Source: Oceanobacillus kimchii X50 (GTDB taxonomy: Bacteria; Bacillota; Bacilli; Bacillales; Amphibacillaceae). Taken from it: a DNA stretch of 64,000 nucleotides. A program made the translations under genes and the position numbers. The notes under the pieces are model-generated. The model did not search any database and was not told the DNA's origin. It worked only from the letters and a program-made list of their open reading frames with translations. The stretch spans positions 526,783 through 590,782 of the forward strand of contig NZ_CM001792.1 in NCBI RefSeq assembly GCF_000340475.1, read 5' to 3'. This document shows positions 43,039 to 52,371 of the stretch, piece by piece; position 1 is the first letter of the stretch, and each line of letters begins with the position of its first letter.

Positions 43039-44112
43039 ATGTTAGGGATATCCGTATTCTTAAATGATCCGAATTACGAGCAATGGGAAAGGTATATTTA
43101 TCAAATGAATACAGGTGGGTTTAAAGGGATATTTACTTCCTTACATATTCCAGAAGATGATCCAAACGTCTACGTAGAACGTCTCCAAAAATTAGGAGAA
43201 CTTGCCAAGAGTTATCATATGGATTTAGTAGCAGATGTATCTCCAAAATCATTAGAATATCTTGGCTATTCGTGGGAGAATGCCTATGAACTGATTGATT
43301 GGGGAGTTACTGGTTTACGAGTAGACTATGGTATTGATGATTCAACCATTGCAAACCTGTCTAAGCAGATGAAAATTGCACTAAACGCAAGTACGATTAC
43401 AGAGGAAAATATAACTCGTATTATCCGTCAAGGCGGGAATCTAGCGAATATGGAAGCATGGCATAATTATTATCCTCGCCCAGAAACAGGATTGGGTTTA
43501 GAAGATTTTAATCGGAAAAACCAGTGGTTAAAAACGGTTGGTTTAAAAGTAATGACCTTTATACCAGGCGAAGAAACATTACGAGCACCATTATATGAAA
43601 GGTTACCAACACTTGAAAAACATAGAAAAACATCGACATTTTCATCATTTGTTGAATTCGATCATAATGAATGGGTAGACCATATATACGTTGGGGATCC
43701 GGGGATCAGTGAAACATCTAAAGAACAAATTCAACAATATGTGCATGAAAAGGTATTCGCATTAAGAATAGATGTTTTAACCAAGGATGAAGAGATAATA
43801 AAACTTCTAGATACTAATCATACCAATCGAATGGACGCAGCGCGGGATGTTATTCGCTCTGTAGAATCAAGAAGTTATGCGAGTAAAGGAACATCGACGA
43901 TTAAACCTCTAGGAATAGATGCGAGAAGCAAAGGTTCGATTACGATTGATAATAGTAATTACGGTAGATATCAAGGAGAATTACAAATTACGAAGGTGGA
44001 TTTACCTAAAGATAAAAGGGTGAATGTGATTGGTAAAATCATAGAAGAAGACATATCTATTCTAGAGTATATGGAAGCTGGAGCAAAATTTACGTTTCTT
44101 TTTTTGGATTGA
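43039..44112 (+). CDS. mupG: 6-phospho-N-acetylmuramidase MupG (DUF871)
   Basis: 357 aa. An N-terminal TIM barrel (1-235) begins LGISVFLNDPN and contains FTSLHIPED, VADVSPKSLEYLGY, GLRVDYG and ALNASTIT. A C-terminal beta domain follows (about 240-357). DUF871 proteins were identified in S. aureus as MupG, which splits MurNAc-6-P-GlcNAc in the cytoplasm; there mupG sits with murQ, murP and murR, as here. The product MurNAc-6-P would go to MurQ. ATG at 43039 follows ATGGAGGG. Confidence 0.88.
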   Translation: MLGISVFLNDPNYEQWERYIYQMNTGGFKGIFTSLHIPEDDPNVYVERLQKLGELAKSYHMDLVADVSPKSLEYLGYSWENAYELIDWGVTGLRVDYGIDDSTIANLSKQMKIALNASTITEENITRIIRQGGNLANMEAWHNYYPRPETGLGLEDFNRKNQWLKTVGLKVMTFIPGEETLRAPLYERLPTLEKHRKTSTFSSFVEFDHNEWVDHIYVGDPGISETSKEQIQQYVHEKVFALRIDVLTKDEEIIKLLDTNHTNRMDAARDVIRSVESRSYASKGTSTIKPLGIDARSKGSITIDNSNYGRYQGELQITKVDLPKDKRVNVIGKIIEEDISILEYMEAGAKFTFLFLD

Positions 44113-44271
44113 GAATAGAAGAAGGCATAACTATTTATTTAAAAGATAGCCGCATGAGAGGTGAAAATGCGCTTCGGTCACTATTGAAACTGTCTAGTGA
44201 AGCTGCCTTATAGAGACTGTAGTGTATCTGATCGTTAATATAGGCACTCAATTACTATTCAAAGATGTTAT

Positions 44272-45027
44272 TTATATTAAATATTGAAGATACCAATTGA
44301 TTAATGAATCTCCATAGAAATATGATATGAAAATACCAACTGCGATAAAGGGACCGAATGGAAATGGTTTATTTCGTCGAATTAAATGGATGGATAATAA
44401 AAAAATACTGATGACAGAACCAATTACACATGCTAAGAAAAATGCTAGAATAATATTTTTATAACCCAAAACAAGACCTGCTAAACCAAGTAATTTCATA
44501 TCTCCTGCCCCCATACCACCTTTACTTATTATTATGATTAGAAATATAATGCTAAAACCTATGGCAGCACCTGCAAACATAGACCACCATGGGTCTAAAG
44601 GTAGTAAAATTCGTGAAATAATAAAGGTGGGTAGAAAGAAAAGTAACAGTTTGTTTGGGATTACCATGTACATAAAATCTGTAATAGAAATAATAATTAA
44701 TAAAGATACAAGTAATAAGGAAATAAATAGCTCCCACTGTATACCGATGTGATAATAGCTTGCTGTAAATAAAATTCCTGTTATGATTTCTACTACAATA
44801 TGGAGCGGATGGATTCCTAAATTACAATTCCTGCATTTTCCCCTAAGAAAAATATAAGAAATAATAGGAATATTATCGTACCATCGAAGTTGATAGAAAC
44901 AATGATCACAACATGATCGAGCATTAGCGAAGGGAATTTGTTTGGGGAGTCGTAAACCAACGACCATAAAAAACGAGCCGAAAATAGCTCCGAGAGTAAA
45001 AAATAATGGCGGATAAATATAATACAT
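44272..45027 (-). CDS. comC: Prepilin peptidase (ComC/PilD family, A24)
   Basis: 251 aa. An N-terminal zinc-binding cytoplasmic loop has two CxxC pairs (CDHCFYQLRWYDNIPI and CRNCNLGI). Polytopic peptidase helices carry the two catalytic Asp motifs SITDFMYMVIPN and GGMGAGDMKLLGL. It cleaves and N-methylates type IV prepilins, probably those of the competence pseudopilus; no com genes are adjacent in the window. ATG at 45027 follows AAGGAGCC. Monocistronic. Confidence 0.9.
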   Translation of the reverse strand: MYYIYPPLFFTLGAIFGSFFMVVGLRLPKQIPFANARSCCDHCFYQLRWYDNIPIISYIFLRGKCRNCNLGIHPLHIVVEIITGILFTASYYHIGIQWELFISLLLVSLLIIISITDFMYMVIPNKLLLFFLPTFIISRILLPLDPWWSMFAGAAIGFSIIFLIIIISKGGMGAGDMKLLGLAGLVLGYKNIILAFFLACVIGSVISIFLLSIHLIRRNKPFPFGPFIAVGIFISYFYGDSLINWYLQYLI

Positions 45028-45317
45028 AATCGAGGCTCCTTACTGTTAAATGATATTAAATTACTTGCTATAATTTCATTACTTGTTTAGTCTCATAGTT
45101 CCATAATTGAGGTTCCTTTCTGTTTAGTAGAATAGTTTTTTAACACATTCAAGTGAGTCTTTTAGACTAATCCTTTTTGTTTATTATATCATTAGTATAG
45201 ATGTTATTGAAATAATTTTCTGACTTTATTTAAGGGATAAGGTGACACTTTAATTTGCTATGTTGGTTTTATTAGAAGACTTAAAAAAAACACGGCCGTT
45301 ATAACTTGGCCGTGTTT
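45028..45317. other. Gap between two minus-strand genes
   Basis: 290 bp holding the rhomboid terminator at 45283-45319 and the comC promoter side. No ORF or RNA is evident. Confidence 0.5.
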
Positions 45318-45319
45318 TT
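45283..45319 (-). terminator. Terminator of the rhomboid gene
   Basis: On the minus strand AAAAACACGGCC pairs with GGCCGTGTTTTT, loop 10 nt, followed by T-run; it overlaps the stop codon. Confidence 0.88.
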
Positions 45320-46094
45320 AGAGTATCCCCATTCTTCCTAGTATGCCTAATAAAACAAAGAATCCGATTATGATCCAAAGGAGGTTTTTTCGAATAAATG
45401 TTGGAATTCTTTTTTTTCTTCGCCAACGATTAGGGTCAAACTGTACAGCGTCATCATCTGCAGCAAATTTTGTTCTACGTCTTATCCAAGGGGAATAGCT
45501 AGCTACATTCCTTAATAATAATGGAGCATAGATGATTCCACTAAGAAAGCCGAAAAGATGACCAAGAATACTGATATTAGGTCTGATAAAGGTCATTACA
45601 AGTCCAATTCCGACAATGACAGCTATCATTTGACTGCTGGATTGATCTATTAAATCTTTGCGATACATTACCATAAATACATAAATACCAAATAACCCGA
45701 ATATCGCTCCAGAAGCTCCTAAATGAGCATAATTCATTGGTTGTAGAAAAAATATTGCAATGTTAGCAGTAATAGCAGTACCAAGATATGCAAGGATAAA
45801 TTTAAATTTACCTAACATTTGTTCTAATGCTGGTCCAAATAGTACAAGTGAAAATGAATTGAATAACATGTGCATTAATCCACCGTGAAGGAAAATTGGT
45901 GTAATTATTCGCCACCATTGTCCATCTGCAATTGCTGCATTGAATCCTATTCCGTAAATTTCGATAAACCTACCAATTTGTAATTGCAGTAAATCGTTAA
46001 TTGCCCATAATATAATATTGATAATAACTAATACAGAAACAACAGGATATAGACTCATAAATTCTTTAATACTTCGTTCATTACGTATAAACAA
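45318..46094 (-). CDS. Rhomboid-family intramembrane serine protease
   Basis: About 258 aa with six to seven helices. The HGGLMHMLFNSFSLVLFG motif, catalytic Ser in HLGASGAIFGLFGIYV and His in NISILGHLFGFLSG are all present. Rhomboids cut transmembrane substrates. TTG at 46094 lies 8 nt after GGGGGA and directly precedes FIRNERSIKEF. The frame stays open 34 more codons to 46196, but that part has no ribosome site, so the shorter form is preferred. It diverges from acpS. Confidence 0.87.
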   Translation of the reverse strand: MFIRNERSIKEFMSLYPVVSVLVIINIILWAINDLLQLQIGRFIEIYGIGFNAAIADGQWWRIITPIFLHGGLMHMLFNSFSLVLFGPALEQMLGKFKFILAYLGTAITANIAIFFLQPMNYAHLGASGAIFGLFGIYVFMVMYRKDLIDQSSSQMIAVIVGIGLVMTFIRPNISILGHLFGFLSGIIYAPLLLRNVASYSPWIRRRTKFAADDDAVQFDPNRWRRKKRIPTFIRKNLLWIIIGFFVLLGILGRMGIL

Positions 46095-46225
46095 TGAGGA
46101 ATCCCCCGATACATGTATAATAGAAGGTAAGAGTGATGCTAATACCTTATAAGAAATACTATCATTATAATACGGAATTATATCAATTATGACCAATATA
46201 AGGTCTTTTAAACAATTTTAACCTC

Positions 46226-46271
46226 TTAAGTTAAGGAGAGAGTACGATTTAAGTTAAGGAGAGAGTACGAT
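46226..46271 (+). repeat. Perfect 23-bp tandem duplication at the acpS start
   Basis: Two identical 23-bp units, 46226-46248 and 46249-46271. Each contains AAGGAGAGAGTACGAT, so the ribosome site is duplicated. Only the second unit is completed to ATG by the following base. Confidence 0.9.
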
Positions 46272-46629
46272 GATTTGTGGAGTAGGAATTGATATCATTG
46301 AACTGAATCGAATTGAAGCACTAATAAAAAGAGATGATCGTTTTATAGATCGTATCTTAACAGAAAACGAACAAAGGAAGTTTCAACATTTATCAGATCA
46401 TAGAAAAGTGGAATATGTAGCCGGAAGATTTGCTGCTAAGGAGGCATTTGCTAAAGCTATAGGAACAGGTATTGGTGAGGTGAGTTTCAAAGATATGGAA
46501 GTTATCAATAATGTTCATGGTGCACCATACATGAAGGTGAGAGGATATAATGATAATGCGATTTATTTATCTATTTCGCATAGTAAAACATATGCAGTTG
46601 CAAATGTTATTTTAGAAACACGTGAGTAA
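46270..46629 (+). CDS. acpS: Holo-[acyl-carrier-protein] synthase AcpS
   Basis: 119 aa. Signatures CGVGIDIIELNRI, AGRFAAKEAFAKAIGTG and ISHSKTYAVANVIL. It transfers 4'-phosphopantetheine from CoA to apo-ACP, essential for fatty-acid synthesis. ATG at 46270 follows AAGGAGAG, which is present twice because of a tandem duplication. The genes nnr, ydcC, ndoAI and ndoA follow on the same strand, the order known from B. subtilis. Confidence 0.95.
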   Translation: MICGVGIDIIELNRIEALIKRDDRFIDRILTENEQRKFQHLSDHRKVEYVAGRFAAKEAFAKAIGTGIGEVSFKDMEVINNVHGAPYMKVRGYNDNAIYLSISHSKTYAVANVILETRE

Positions 46630-46689
46630 TGGAAAATGCATAATTGTATAGTTTGTCTCATATATTTTAGTGCGGTAGGAGGGAACGAC

Positions 46690-48219
46690 ATGTTTATTGT
46701 CACCGCAGAAGAAATGTACGGTATTGATAGGGAAACAATGGGAAGTATCGGTGTAGACGGAAAGATATTAATGGAAAATGCAGGTAGAGAAGTAAGTAGG
46801 GAAATCAAAAAAAGAATAACAAAAAAGGATGTCATTACGGTACTTGTCGGTGGAGGGAATAACGGAGGAGATGGGTTTGTAGTAGCTCGGACGTTACATG
46901 TGGAAGGCTACAGTGTAAAAGTAGTCCAAGTTGTCGGTGATGAAAAAATTAAAGGAGATGCAGATTATCATAAAAATTTGTTTCTCCGATGCAACGGATT
47001 GATATTTTATCGAGATTTTATATCGGATGAAGTAAAGCACATTATAAAAGATTCAACAGTAATTGTTGATGCAATGGTAGGAATAGGAGTAAGGGGAACA
47101 TTAAAAGATTCCATATTATCTATTGCACAATTCGTAAATGAATCAAATAAACAAGTGATTGCTATTGATATTCCATCGGGGCTTCCAGCAGATGAATATC
47201 ATTCTGAATTTTATGCTGTACAAGCTGATACAACAGTCGTAATTGGAGCCTTAAAACAGTCGTTATTTTTACAGGATACAGCTTCCTATTATGGAGAATG
47301 GATGATGGTCTCCATTGGTTTTCCATTTGAAGTCATTCATCAATATACGGATAAGCAGTGGTGGAACATAACAGATTTTCAATCTTCTTTTCCTAAGCGA
47401 AAGGAAAATTCCCATAAAGGAACGCATGGCAGAGGGTTAGTAATAGGGGGTAATCATTTAATGCCCGGATCTGTCATGATGACTACGAGGGCAGCAGTAC
47501 GATCTGGAGCGGGATTGACGACAACGGGCACTTCCAAATCTGTAATATCTATGATGGCTTCTAGTTGTAATGAATCCATGTATATACCAATTCAAGAACA
47601 AGAGGGTTATCTTTCCGGTGCATCAGAAATTGATTATTCTGTATATGATGCAGTAGCAATTGGAATGGGAATTGGTAGAAAGAAAGTAACACAAAAACTG
47701 ATTCAGGAAACAATTACTGCAGCGAAAGGTATATTACTTGTAGATGCAGATGGGCTTTATCATTTAAAAGATCAATTAAATGAATTGAAGTCACGACAAA
47801 AACCTACAATACTCACTCCACATCCTGGAGAAATGGCAACTTTACTAGATGTAACCATATCAGAAATATTGCAAAAACCATTTAGTTTTAGTAAGGAATT
47901 CGCGATGGAGTATGGGGTATATTTAGTATTAAAAGGAAAATTTACTATTATTACATCACCTACAGGTAGGCAAGTTGTTGAATCTGGAGGGAATCCTGGC
48001 CTTGCTAAGGGTGGTAGTGGAGATGTATTATCAGGGATTATCCTTGCTATGGTAATGCAAGATCAACCGATATTTGAAGCAATCTGTAATGCTTGTTATT
48101 TACATTCTGCTTCAGCAGATAATTTAGTGAAAGAAAAGCATTCCGTCTATGATTTAACTGCAACTGATATTATTGAAGGAATCCCTAATGTCCTGCGTAC
48201 ATTAACTTCTAGTGAGTGA
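46690..48219 (+). CDS. nnrD: Bifunctional NAD(P)H-hydrate epimerase / dehydratase
   Basis: 509 aa. The N-terminal YjeF_N epimerase domain (1-215) has GGGNNGGDGFVVAR and DAMVGIGVRG. The C-terminal ADP-dependent dehydratase (ribokinase-like, about 225-505) has HGRGLVIGG, DADGLYHL, LTPHPGEMA and AKGGSGDVLSGII. It repairs hydrated NADHX/NADPHX. The start is ATG 46690 after GGAGGG; the extension to 46636 lacks a site. It sits between acpS and ydcC. Confidence 0.92.
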   Translation: MFIVTAEEMYGIDRETMGSIGVDGKILMENAGREVSREIKKRITKKDVITVLVGGGNNGGDGFVVARTLHVEGYSVKVVQVVGDEKIKGDADYHKNLFLRCNGLIFYRDFISDEVKHIIKDSTVIVDAMVGIGVRGTLKDSILSIAQFVNESNKQVIAIDIPSGLPADEYHSEFYAVQADTTVVIGALKQSLFLQDTASYYGEWMMVSIGFPFEVIHQYTDKQWWNITDFQSSFPKRKENSHKGTHGRGLVIGGNHLMPGSVMMTTRAAVRSGAGLTTTGTSKSVISMMASSCNESMYIPIQEQEGYLSGASEIDYSVYDAVAIGMGIGRKKVTQKLIQETITAAKGILLVDADGLYHLKDQLNELKSRQKPTILTPHPGEMATLLDVTISEILQKPFSFSKEFAMEYGVYLVLKGKFTIITSPTGRQVVESGGNPGLAKGGSGDVLSGIILAMVMQDQPIFEAICNACYLHSASADNLVKEKHSVYDLTATDIIEGIPNVLRTLTSSE

Positions 48220-48260
48220 GAATAGTTCCCTTTGTTAATTGAGACAAGGGAGATATGCTG

Positions 48261-49304
48261 ATGAAAAAACACAATGCTTTTAAAGTAGCATTTATTTTAG
48301 TAGCTGTTGTAGGTTTGCTGGCAGCATGTGGTGAAAAATCACAAGAAGATGTTGTGGCAAAACTACAAGAAACAACGGAAGATTTGGATGGTTATAAGGC
48401 AACTGCGGAAATGGCTATGAATACTGGTTCTGAGGAACAAACATTTGCCATTGATGTATGGTTCCAAAAAGATAATAAATATCGAGTAAAGTTAGAGAAT
48501 GGAATGGATCAGCAGGAAAGTCAAATTATATTGAAAAATGATGATGGCGTATTTGTGTTAACTCCAGCTTTAGATAAAAGTTTTAAATTCCAGACCGAGT
48601 GGCCGGATAATAGTAGCCAACCATATCTCTTCCAATCATTGGTTACGGATGTTGTTAATGATCCAGAGGCAACTTTTGAATCAACGGATAATCATTATGT
48701 TTTTAAAACAAAAACAAATTATCAAAGCAATAATAATCTTCCATTTCAGGAGGTTTATTTCGATAAAGATGCATTTACTCCAGCAATGGTTAAGGTTTTA
48801 GATAAAGATGGTAATGCATTAGTGAATGTAACATTCTCTAATTTTGAGTTAGACCCGACTTTTGCAGAAGACGATTTTTCAATGGAGAAAAATATGGAAG
48901 GTGCAGGTAACAATGGAGAAGAATCATCTGCCACAGAAGATGTGGAAGCGAGCGGAAGTGTTACAGATGATTTAATGGTTGTATACCCACAATTTACTGC
49001 AGGAGCAGAGAATACGAGTAAAAGAGAAGTTGAAATGGAAGATGGTGCTCGTGTTATTTTAACCTTTGAAGGCGAGAAAAACTTTACTCTAGTGGAAGAA
49101 AAGAAATTAACTGAAAATGTAATGTCTCAACCATTGGAGGTAAATGGAGAAATTATTAACCTTGGAAATACGATTGGTGCATTAGAAGACAATACACTTC
49201 AATGGACATTCGGAGGTGTAGATTATACACTCGCTAGTGACGAGCTTACGAAGGAAGAAATGATACAAGTAGCGCAATCTGTACAAGGACAGGTCGTAAA
49301 ATAA
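48261..49304 (+). CDS. ydcC: LolA-like lipoprotein, YdcC family
   Basis: 347 aa. Signal peptide with lipobox LLAACG; then a LolA/GerS-like beta domain (about 30-215, LDGYKATAEMAMNTG, NKYRVKLENG, YFDKDAFTPAMVKV). An acidic Ser/Glu linker and a second domain related to DUF4367 (about 240-345) follow. YdcC of B. subtilis is sporulation-linked; lipid or lipoprotein handling outside the membrane is inferred from the fold. ATG at 48261 is 8 nt after AGGGAG; the ATG at 48255 is too close. Confidence 0.85.
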   Translation: MKKHNAFKVAFILVAVVGLLAACGEKSQEDVVAKLQETTEDLDGYKATAEMAMNTGSEEQTFAIDVWFQKDNKYRVKLENGMDQQESQIILKNDDGVFVLTPALDKSFKFQTEWPDNSSQPYLFQSLVTDVVNDPEATFESTDNHYVFKTKTNYQSNNNLPFQEVYFDKDAFTPAMVKVLDKDGNALVNVTFSNFELDPTFAEDDFSMEKNMEGAGNNGEESSATEDVEASGSVTDDLMVVYPQFTAGAENTSKREVEMEDGARVILTFEGEKNFTLVEEKKLTENVMSQPLEVNGEIINLGNTIGALEDNTLQWTFGGVDYTLASDELTKEEMIQVAQSVQGQVVK

Positions 49305-49662
49305 ACCAGATGATAGCAGGCTCACAACAATTGGGCCTGTTCTTTGTCTTTATGAGGCAATAAGTAATCATTAAAATGGACGCAAAAGCTCACCAGTTTG
49401 TATAGGTTCTTCTACGTGGGATGCAATTCTTTTTAGCATGATTTAATTATTTGTGCATATATTTTACAGGAGTTCCAAATGATAAGAGAAACTTAAAGAA
49501 GTATAACTAACATTATATACCACCATTTCTACAGGAATAAACGACAAATTCATATATTTTTTTAATAAAATCGCCAGAACCCCTTTGCAAATCGACCGAT
49601 GAGATGCTATGATAAAAAAGAATTTAATATCGTTCGTTAACAGTTGTTGGAGGTGCATGGTT
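49305..49662. other. Gap where alr would be expected
   Basis: 358 bp. A weak hairpin GCAGGCTC/GGGCCTG (49318-49339) may end the ydcC transcript. On the minus strand 49439-49371 is an open 22-codon frame (MLKRIASHVEEPIQTGELLR, then PF and stop) with protein-like composition but no ribosome site, perhaps a gene remnant. No alanine racemase sequence is visible. Confidence 0.5.
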
Positions 49663-49947
49663 TTGTCAGAAAGTCTACAAGAAATCATGGTGAAGATGCC
49701 AAAGAACCTACTAAGTGAGGTGGATGGGTTAATGAAATATGAAAATAGCGATCTTAGCGATTTTATTTGTGAAGCAACGCAAATTTATTTAAACCATAAA
49801 AAAGAAGAGCATATTCAGCGCTTCCACGAAACGATGCAGCGTGGTTATGAAGAAATGGGACGTATTAATTTGACGATTGCTTCCGAGGCCTTTCAAGCTG
49901 AAGAGGAGGCTGAAAACACCCTAGAGCGCTCTGTGATCGGGGTGTAA
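49663..49947 (+). CDS. ndoAI: Antitoxin EndoAI (MazE-like, ribbon-helix-helix)
   Basis: 94 aa. N-terminal ribbon-helix-helix ([17 protein letters not shown]) and a C-terminal toxin-binding segment ([17 protein letters not shown]) that closely follows B. subtilis EndoAI. It neutralises EndoA and binds the operon DNA. The start is TTG 49663 (MSESLQE), 9 nt after GGAGG; the ATG at 49657 is only 3 nt from that site. The toxin gene begins 4 bp after its stop. Confidence 0.92.
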   Translation: MSESLQEIMVKMPKNLLSEVDGLMKYENSDLSDFICEATQIYLNHKKEEHIQRFHETMQRGYEEMGRINLTIASEAFQAEEEAENTLERSVIGV

Positions 49948-49951
49948 CAAT

Positions 49952-50311
49952 TTGATCGTTCAAAGAGGCGAGGTATATTTCGCTGACTTATCCCCCGTTG
50001 TTGGATCGGAGCAAGGTGGGGTGAGGCCTGTCCTAATTCTCCAAAACGACATCGGTAACCGTTTCAGCCCTACTGTTATTGTCGCTGCGATAACAGCGCA
50101 AATTCAAAAGGCAAAATTACCAACCCATGTGGAGATTGATGCAAAGCGATATGGATTTGATCGGAATTCCGTAATTCTTTTGGAACAAATCAGGACGTTG
50201 GATAAACAGCGTTTAACGGATAAAATTACGAAATTAGATAAGGAAATGATGATTAAAATTAATCAGGCACTGGAAATAAGCCTCGGCTTAAAAGATGTAT
50301 ATGGTGGTTAA
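49952..50311 (+). CDS. ndoA: Endoribonuclease toxin EndoA (MazF family)
   Basis: 119 aa, near-identical in motifs to B. subtilis Endo[54 protein letters not shown] and [13 protein letters not shown]. It cleaves single-stranded mRNA at UACAU-type sites, causing growth arrest unless held by EndoAI. TTG start at 49952 just after the antitoxin stop. Terminator follows. Confidence 0.95.
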   Translation: MIVQRGEVYFADLSPVVGSEQGGVRPVLILQNDIGNRFSPTVIVAAITAQIQKAKLPTHVEIDAKRYGFDRNSVILLEQIRTLDKQRLTDKITKLDKEMMIKINQALEISLGLKDVYGG

Positions 50312-50345
50312 ACTCCTACTCTTTCTTTGAGTAAGGAGTTTTTTG
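50311..50345 (+). terminator. Terminator of ndoAI-ndoA
   Basis: AACTCCTACTC pairs with GAGTAAGGAGTT around TTTCTTT, followed by TTTT. Confidence 0.82.
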
Positions 50346-50668
50346 TGTTTATCTTAACCGAAGAAGCTAAGTGGGGGACCAACTGTCCGTTAAATGTTTA
50401 ATCCTGTAAAGCTTTAGACCATGTCATGCGGTACTAACATGCGGTAGAAAAAGAGCGAAAAGCCACTGAATCAAGTTTCACTTAATAAAGGTAGACAATC
50501 AATAAACGAAGTTACAGATGTTTTTAGAAACTGTATCTGTGGTATAATTAGAAGGGAAAACAGTTCAAATACATACATATATGTATATATTAATTGCACA
50601 ATTTGATATTACGTGTAACAATATGTCTAAATTTTAATTTAAATTATTTTGGTGGAGGTAGAGGAAGC
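50312..50668. promoter_or_regulatory. Promoter region of the rsbR operon
   Basis: 357 bp. TATAAT at 50543-50548 is the best -10, without a good -35. ATACATATATGTAT (50573-50586) is a perfect palindrome in the leader. Otherwise no feature seen. Confidence 0.5.
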
Positions 50669-51538
50669 ATGAAACGAGGATTTAGAGAGCTCCTTATAGA
50701 AAATAGCGATTCAATTGTTGAAAATTGGTTGGAGGAAATTAGTTCATTAAAAACAGGGAATTATACAGCGACTATTTCGGACGAGTTGTATGAAAGTACA
50801 AATCGTGAATTTGTCAATGTAATATTCACTAGTATTCGTAACCAAGGTTCATCTAATGAAGTGGAGGACTTTTCTGAAAAAATCATTAACTTAGGATGGC
50901 CGTTGAGTTATTTGACGGATGGACTACAAATTTTTCGAAGAGTATCAACTGAATATTTGCTTAGTCAATCCGAACAAATTGATTCGAACCAATTCTCAAT
51001 GATTTTGTCTAATGTTGATGAGTGGGTGGAGCCTCTAATTCGCCAATTAGTGAATGAATATTCTGGTAGCTGGGAGAACATCCTATCGTTGCAACGTGTT
51101 GCTTTACAAGAATTATCAGCTCCACTGATTCCTGTTATGGAAGGTATTACGGTAATGCCTTTAATCGGTACAATTGATACAGAAAGAGCAAAGTTAATTA
51201 TGGAGAACCTTTTGGAAGGTACCATAAAACATAATTCAGAAGTAGTATTAATAGATATAACAGGTGTTCCAGTAGTTGATACGATGGTTGCACATCATAT
51301 TATTCAAGCTGCGGAAGCTGTTCGATTAATTGGTTCTACATGCATTTTAGTAGGTATACGTCCTGAAATTGCTCAAACTATTGTCAATTTAGGTATTGAT
51401 CTAAGTAATTTCCCTACGCAGAGTTCATTGAAAAAAGGTTTTACTAAGGCATTAGAACTTACAGGACGTGAAGTAATAGATTTAAAAACTCGTGAGGCTG
51501 ACGTTGAAGGAATCATAAATTCCTTGAAAGGAGAATAA
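50669..51538 (+). CDS. rsbR: Stressosome protein RsbR
   Basis: 289 aa. A non-haem globin-like N-terminal domain (1-150) and a C-terminal STAS domain (about 165-280). The two threonines phosphorylated by RsbT are in [10 protein letters not shown] and IGSTCILVG. With RsbS it forms the stressosome shell that holds RsbT until stress. ATG at 50669 follows GGAGGTAGAGGAAGC; an upstream extension to 50594 has no site. First gene of the sigB operon. Confidence 0.93.
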   Translation: MKRGFRELLIENSDSIVENWLEEISSLKTGNYTATISDELYESTNREFVNVIFTSIRNQGSSNEVEDFSEKIINLGWPLSYLTDGLQIFRRVSTEYLLSQSEQIDSNQFSMILSNVDEWVEPLIRQLVNEYSGSWENILSLQRVALQELSAPLIPVMEGITVMPLIGTIDTERAKLIMENLLEGTIKHNSEVVLIDITGVPVVDTMVAHHIIQAAEAVRLIGSTCILVGIRPEIAQTIVNLGIDLSNFPTQSSLKKGFTKALELTGREVIDLKTREADVEGIINSLKGE

Positions 51539-51540
51539 GT

Positions 51541-51897
51541 ATGCGAATTCCAATTTTAAAACTTCATAACTATTTACTTATCTCTATTCAAACAGAAATA
51601 GATGACCAAACAGCAATTCAATTTCAAGAAGACTTATTAGATAAAATTCATAAAACAGGAGCTTCAGGAGTAGTAATTGACCTAACTTCTGTTGATATAA
51701 TTGATTCGTTTATAGCAAAAGTACTTGGAGACGTTGTATCAATGTCAGATTTAATGGGGGCGAAAGTTGTACTTACTGGGATTCAACCTGCTGTTGCAAT
51801 GACTTTAATTGATTTAGGTATCCATATGCAAAATGTCCCGACAGCATTAGATCTAGAACAAGGTTTAGTTAAGCTTCAACAGGAACTGGAGGTATAA
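51541..51897 (+). CDS. rsbS: Stressosome core protein RsbS
   Basis: 118 aa single STAS domain. The RsbT target serine is Ser56 in [12 protein letters not shown]. It binds RsbT and releases it once phosphorylated. It begins 2 bp after the rsbR stop (ribosome site AAAGGAGAA inside rsbR) and overlaps rsbT by 1 bp. Confidence 0.95.
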   Translation: MRIPILKLHNYLLISIQTEIDDQTAIQFQEDLLDKIHKTGASGVVIDLTSVDIIDSFIAKVLGDVVSMSDLMGAKVVLTGIQPAVAMTLIDLGIHMQNVPTALDLEQGLVKLQQELEV

Positions 51898-52301
51898 TGA
51901 TGGATCCACAATCCTGCGTGAATATTAAAAAAGAGTGGGATATTGTTGGAGCAAGACAACTTGGTCGTGAAATGGCAAAGCAAGTAGGTTTCGGAACGGT
52001 TGACCAGGCGAGAGTTGCAACAGCAATATCTGAATTAGCTCGTAACATATACTTATACGCTGAACACGGTAAGATTTGTTTTGAAGTAATTAAAGGCGAA
52101 AAGAAACAAGGTTTATGCATGATTGCTTTAGATAATGGACCTGGAATAAGCGATATTAGTCGTGCTATGCAAGACGGCTATACTACTTCCGGAGGACTTG
52201 GAGCAGGACTTCCAGGAGTTAAAAGACTAATGGATGACTTTGATATTGAATCCGAAACAGGAAAAGGTACAAGAATAAAAGCTGTGAAGTGGGTTAGATA
52301 A
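51897..52301 (+). CDS. rsbT: Switch kinase RsbT
   Basis: 134 aa GHKL-type serine/threonine kinase: ISELARNIYLYA (N box), ALDNGPGI (G1) and GLGAGLPGVKRLMD (G2). It phosphorylates RsbS and RsbR, then leaves the stressosome and activates RsbU. ATG overlaps the rsbS stop (TAATG); a second in-frame ATG follows at once. A 70-bp gap separates it from rsbU. Confidence 0.95.
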   Translation: MMDPQSCVNIKKEWDIVGARQLGREMAKQVGFGTVDQARVATAISELARNIYLYAEHGKICFEVIKGEKKQGLCMIALDNGPGISDISRAMQDGYTTSGGLGAGLPGVKRLMDDFDIESETGKGTRIKAVKWVR

Positions 52302-52371
52302 AAAATATCCCATATGACGGTTCGAAACTAGTATAATTTTCCTCTACTTATAAATTACGGGGGATAATCAA

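Noticed and set aside
49371..49439. 22-codon minus-strand ORF as a real gene
   Set aside because: No ribosome site and no recognisable family; kept only as a possible remnant.
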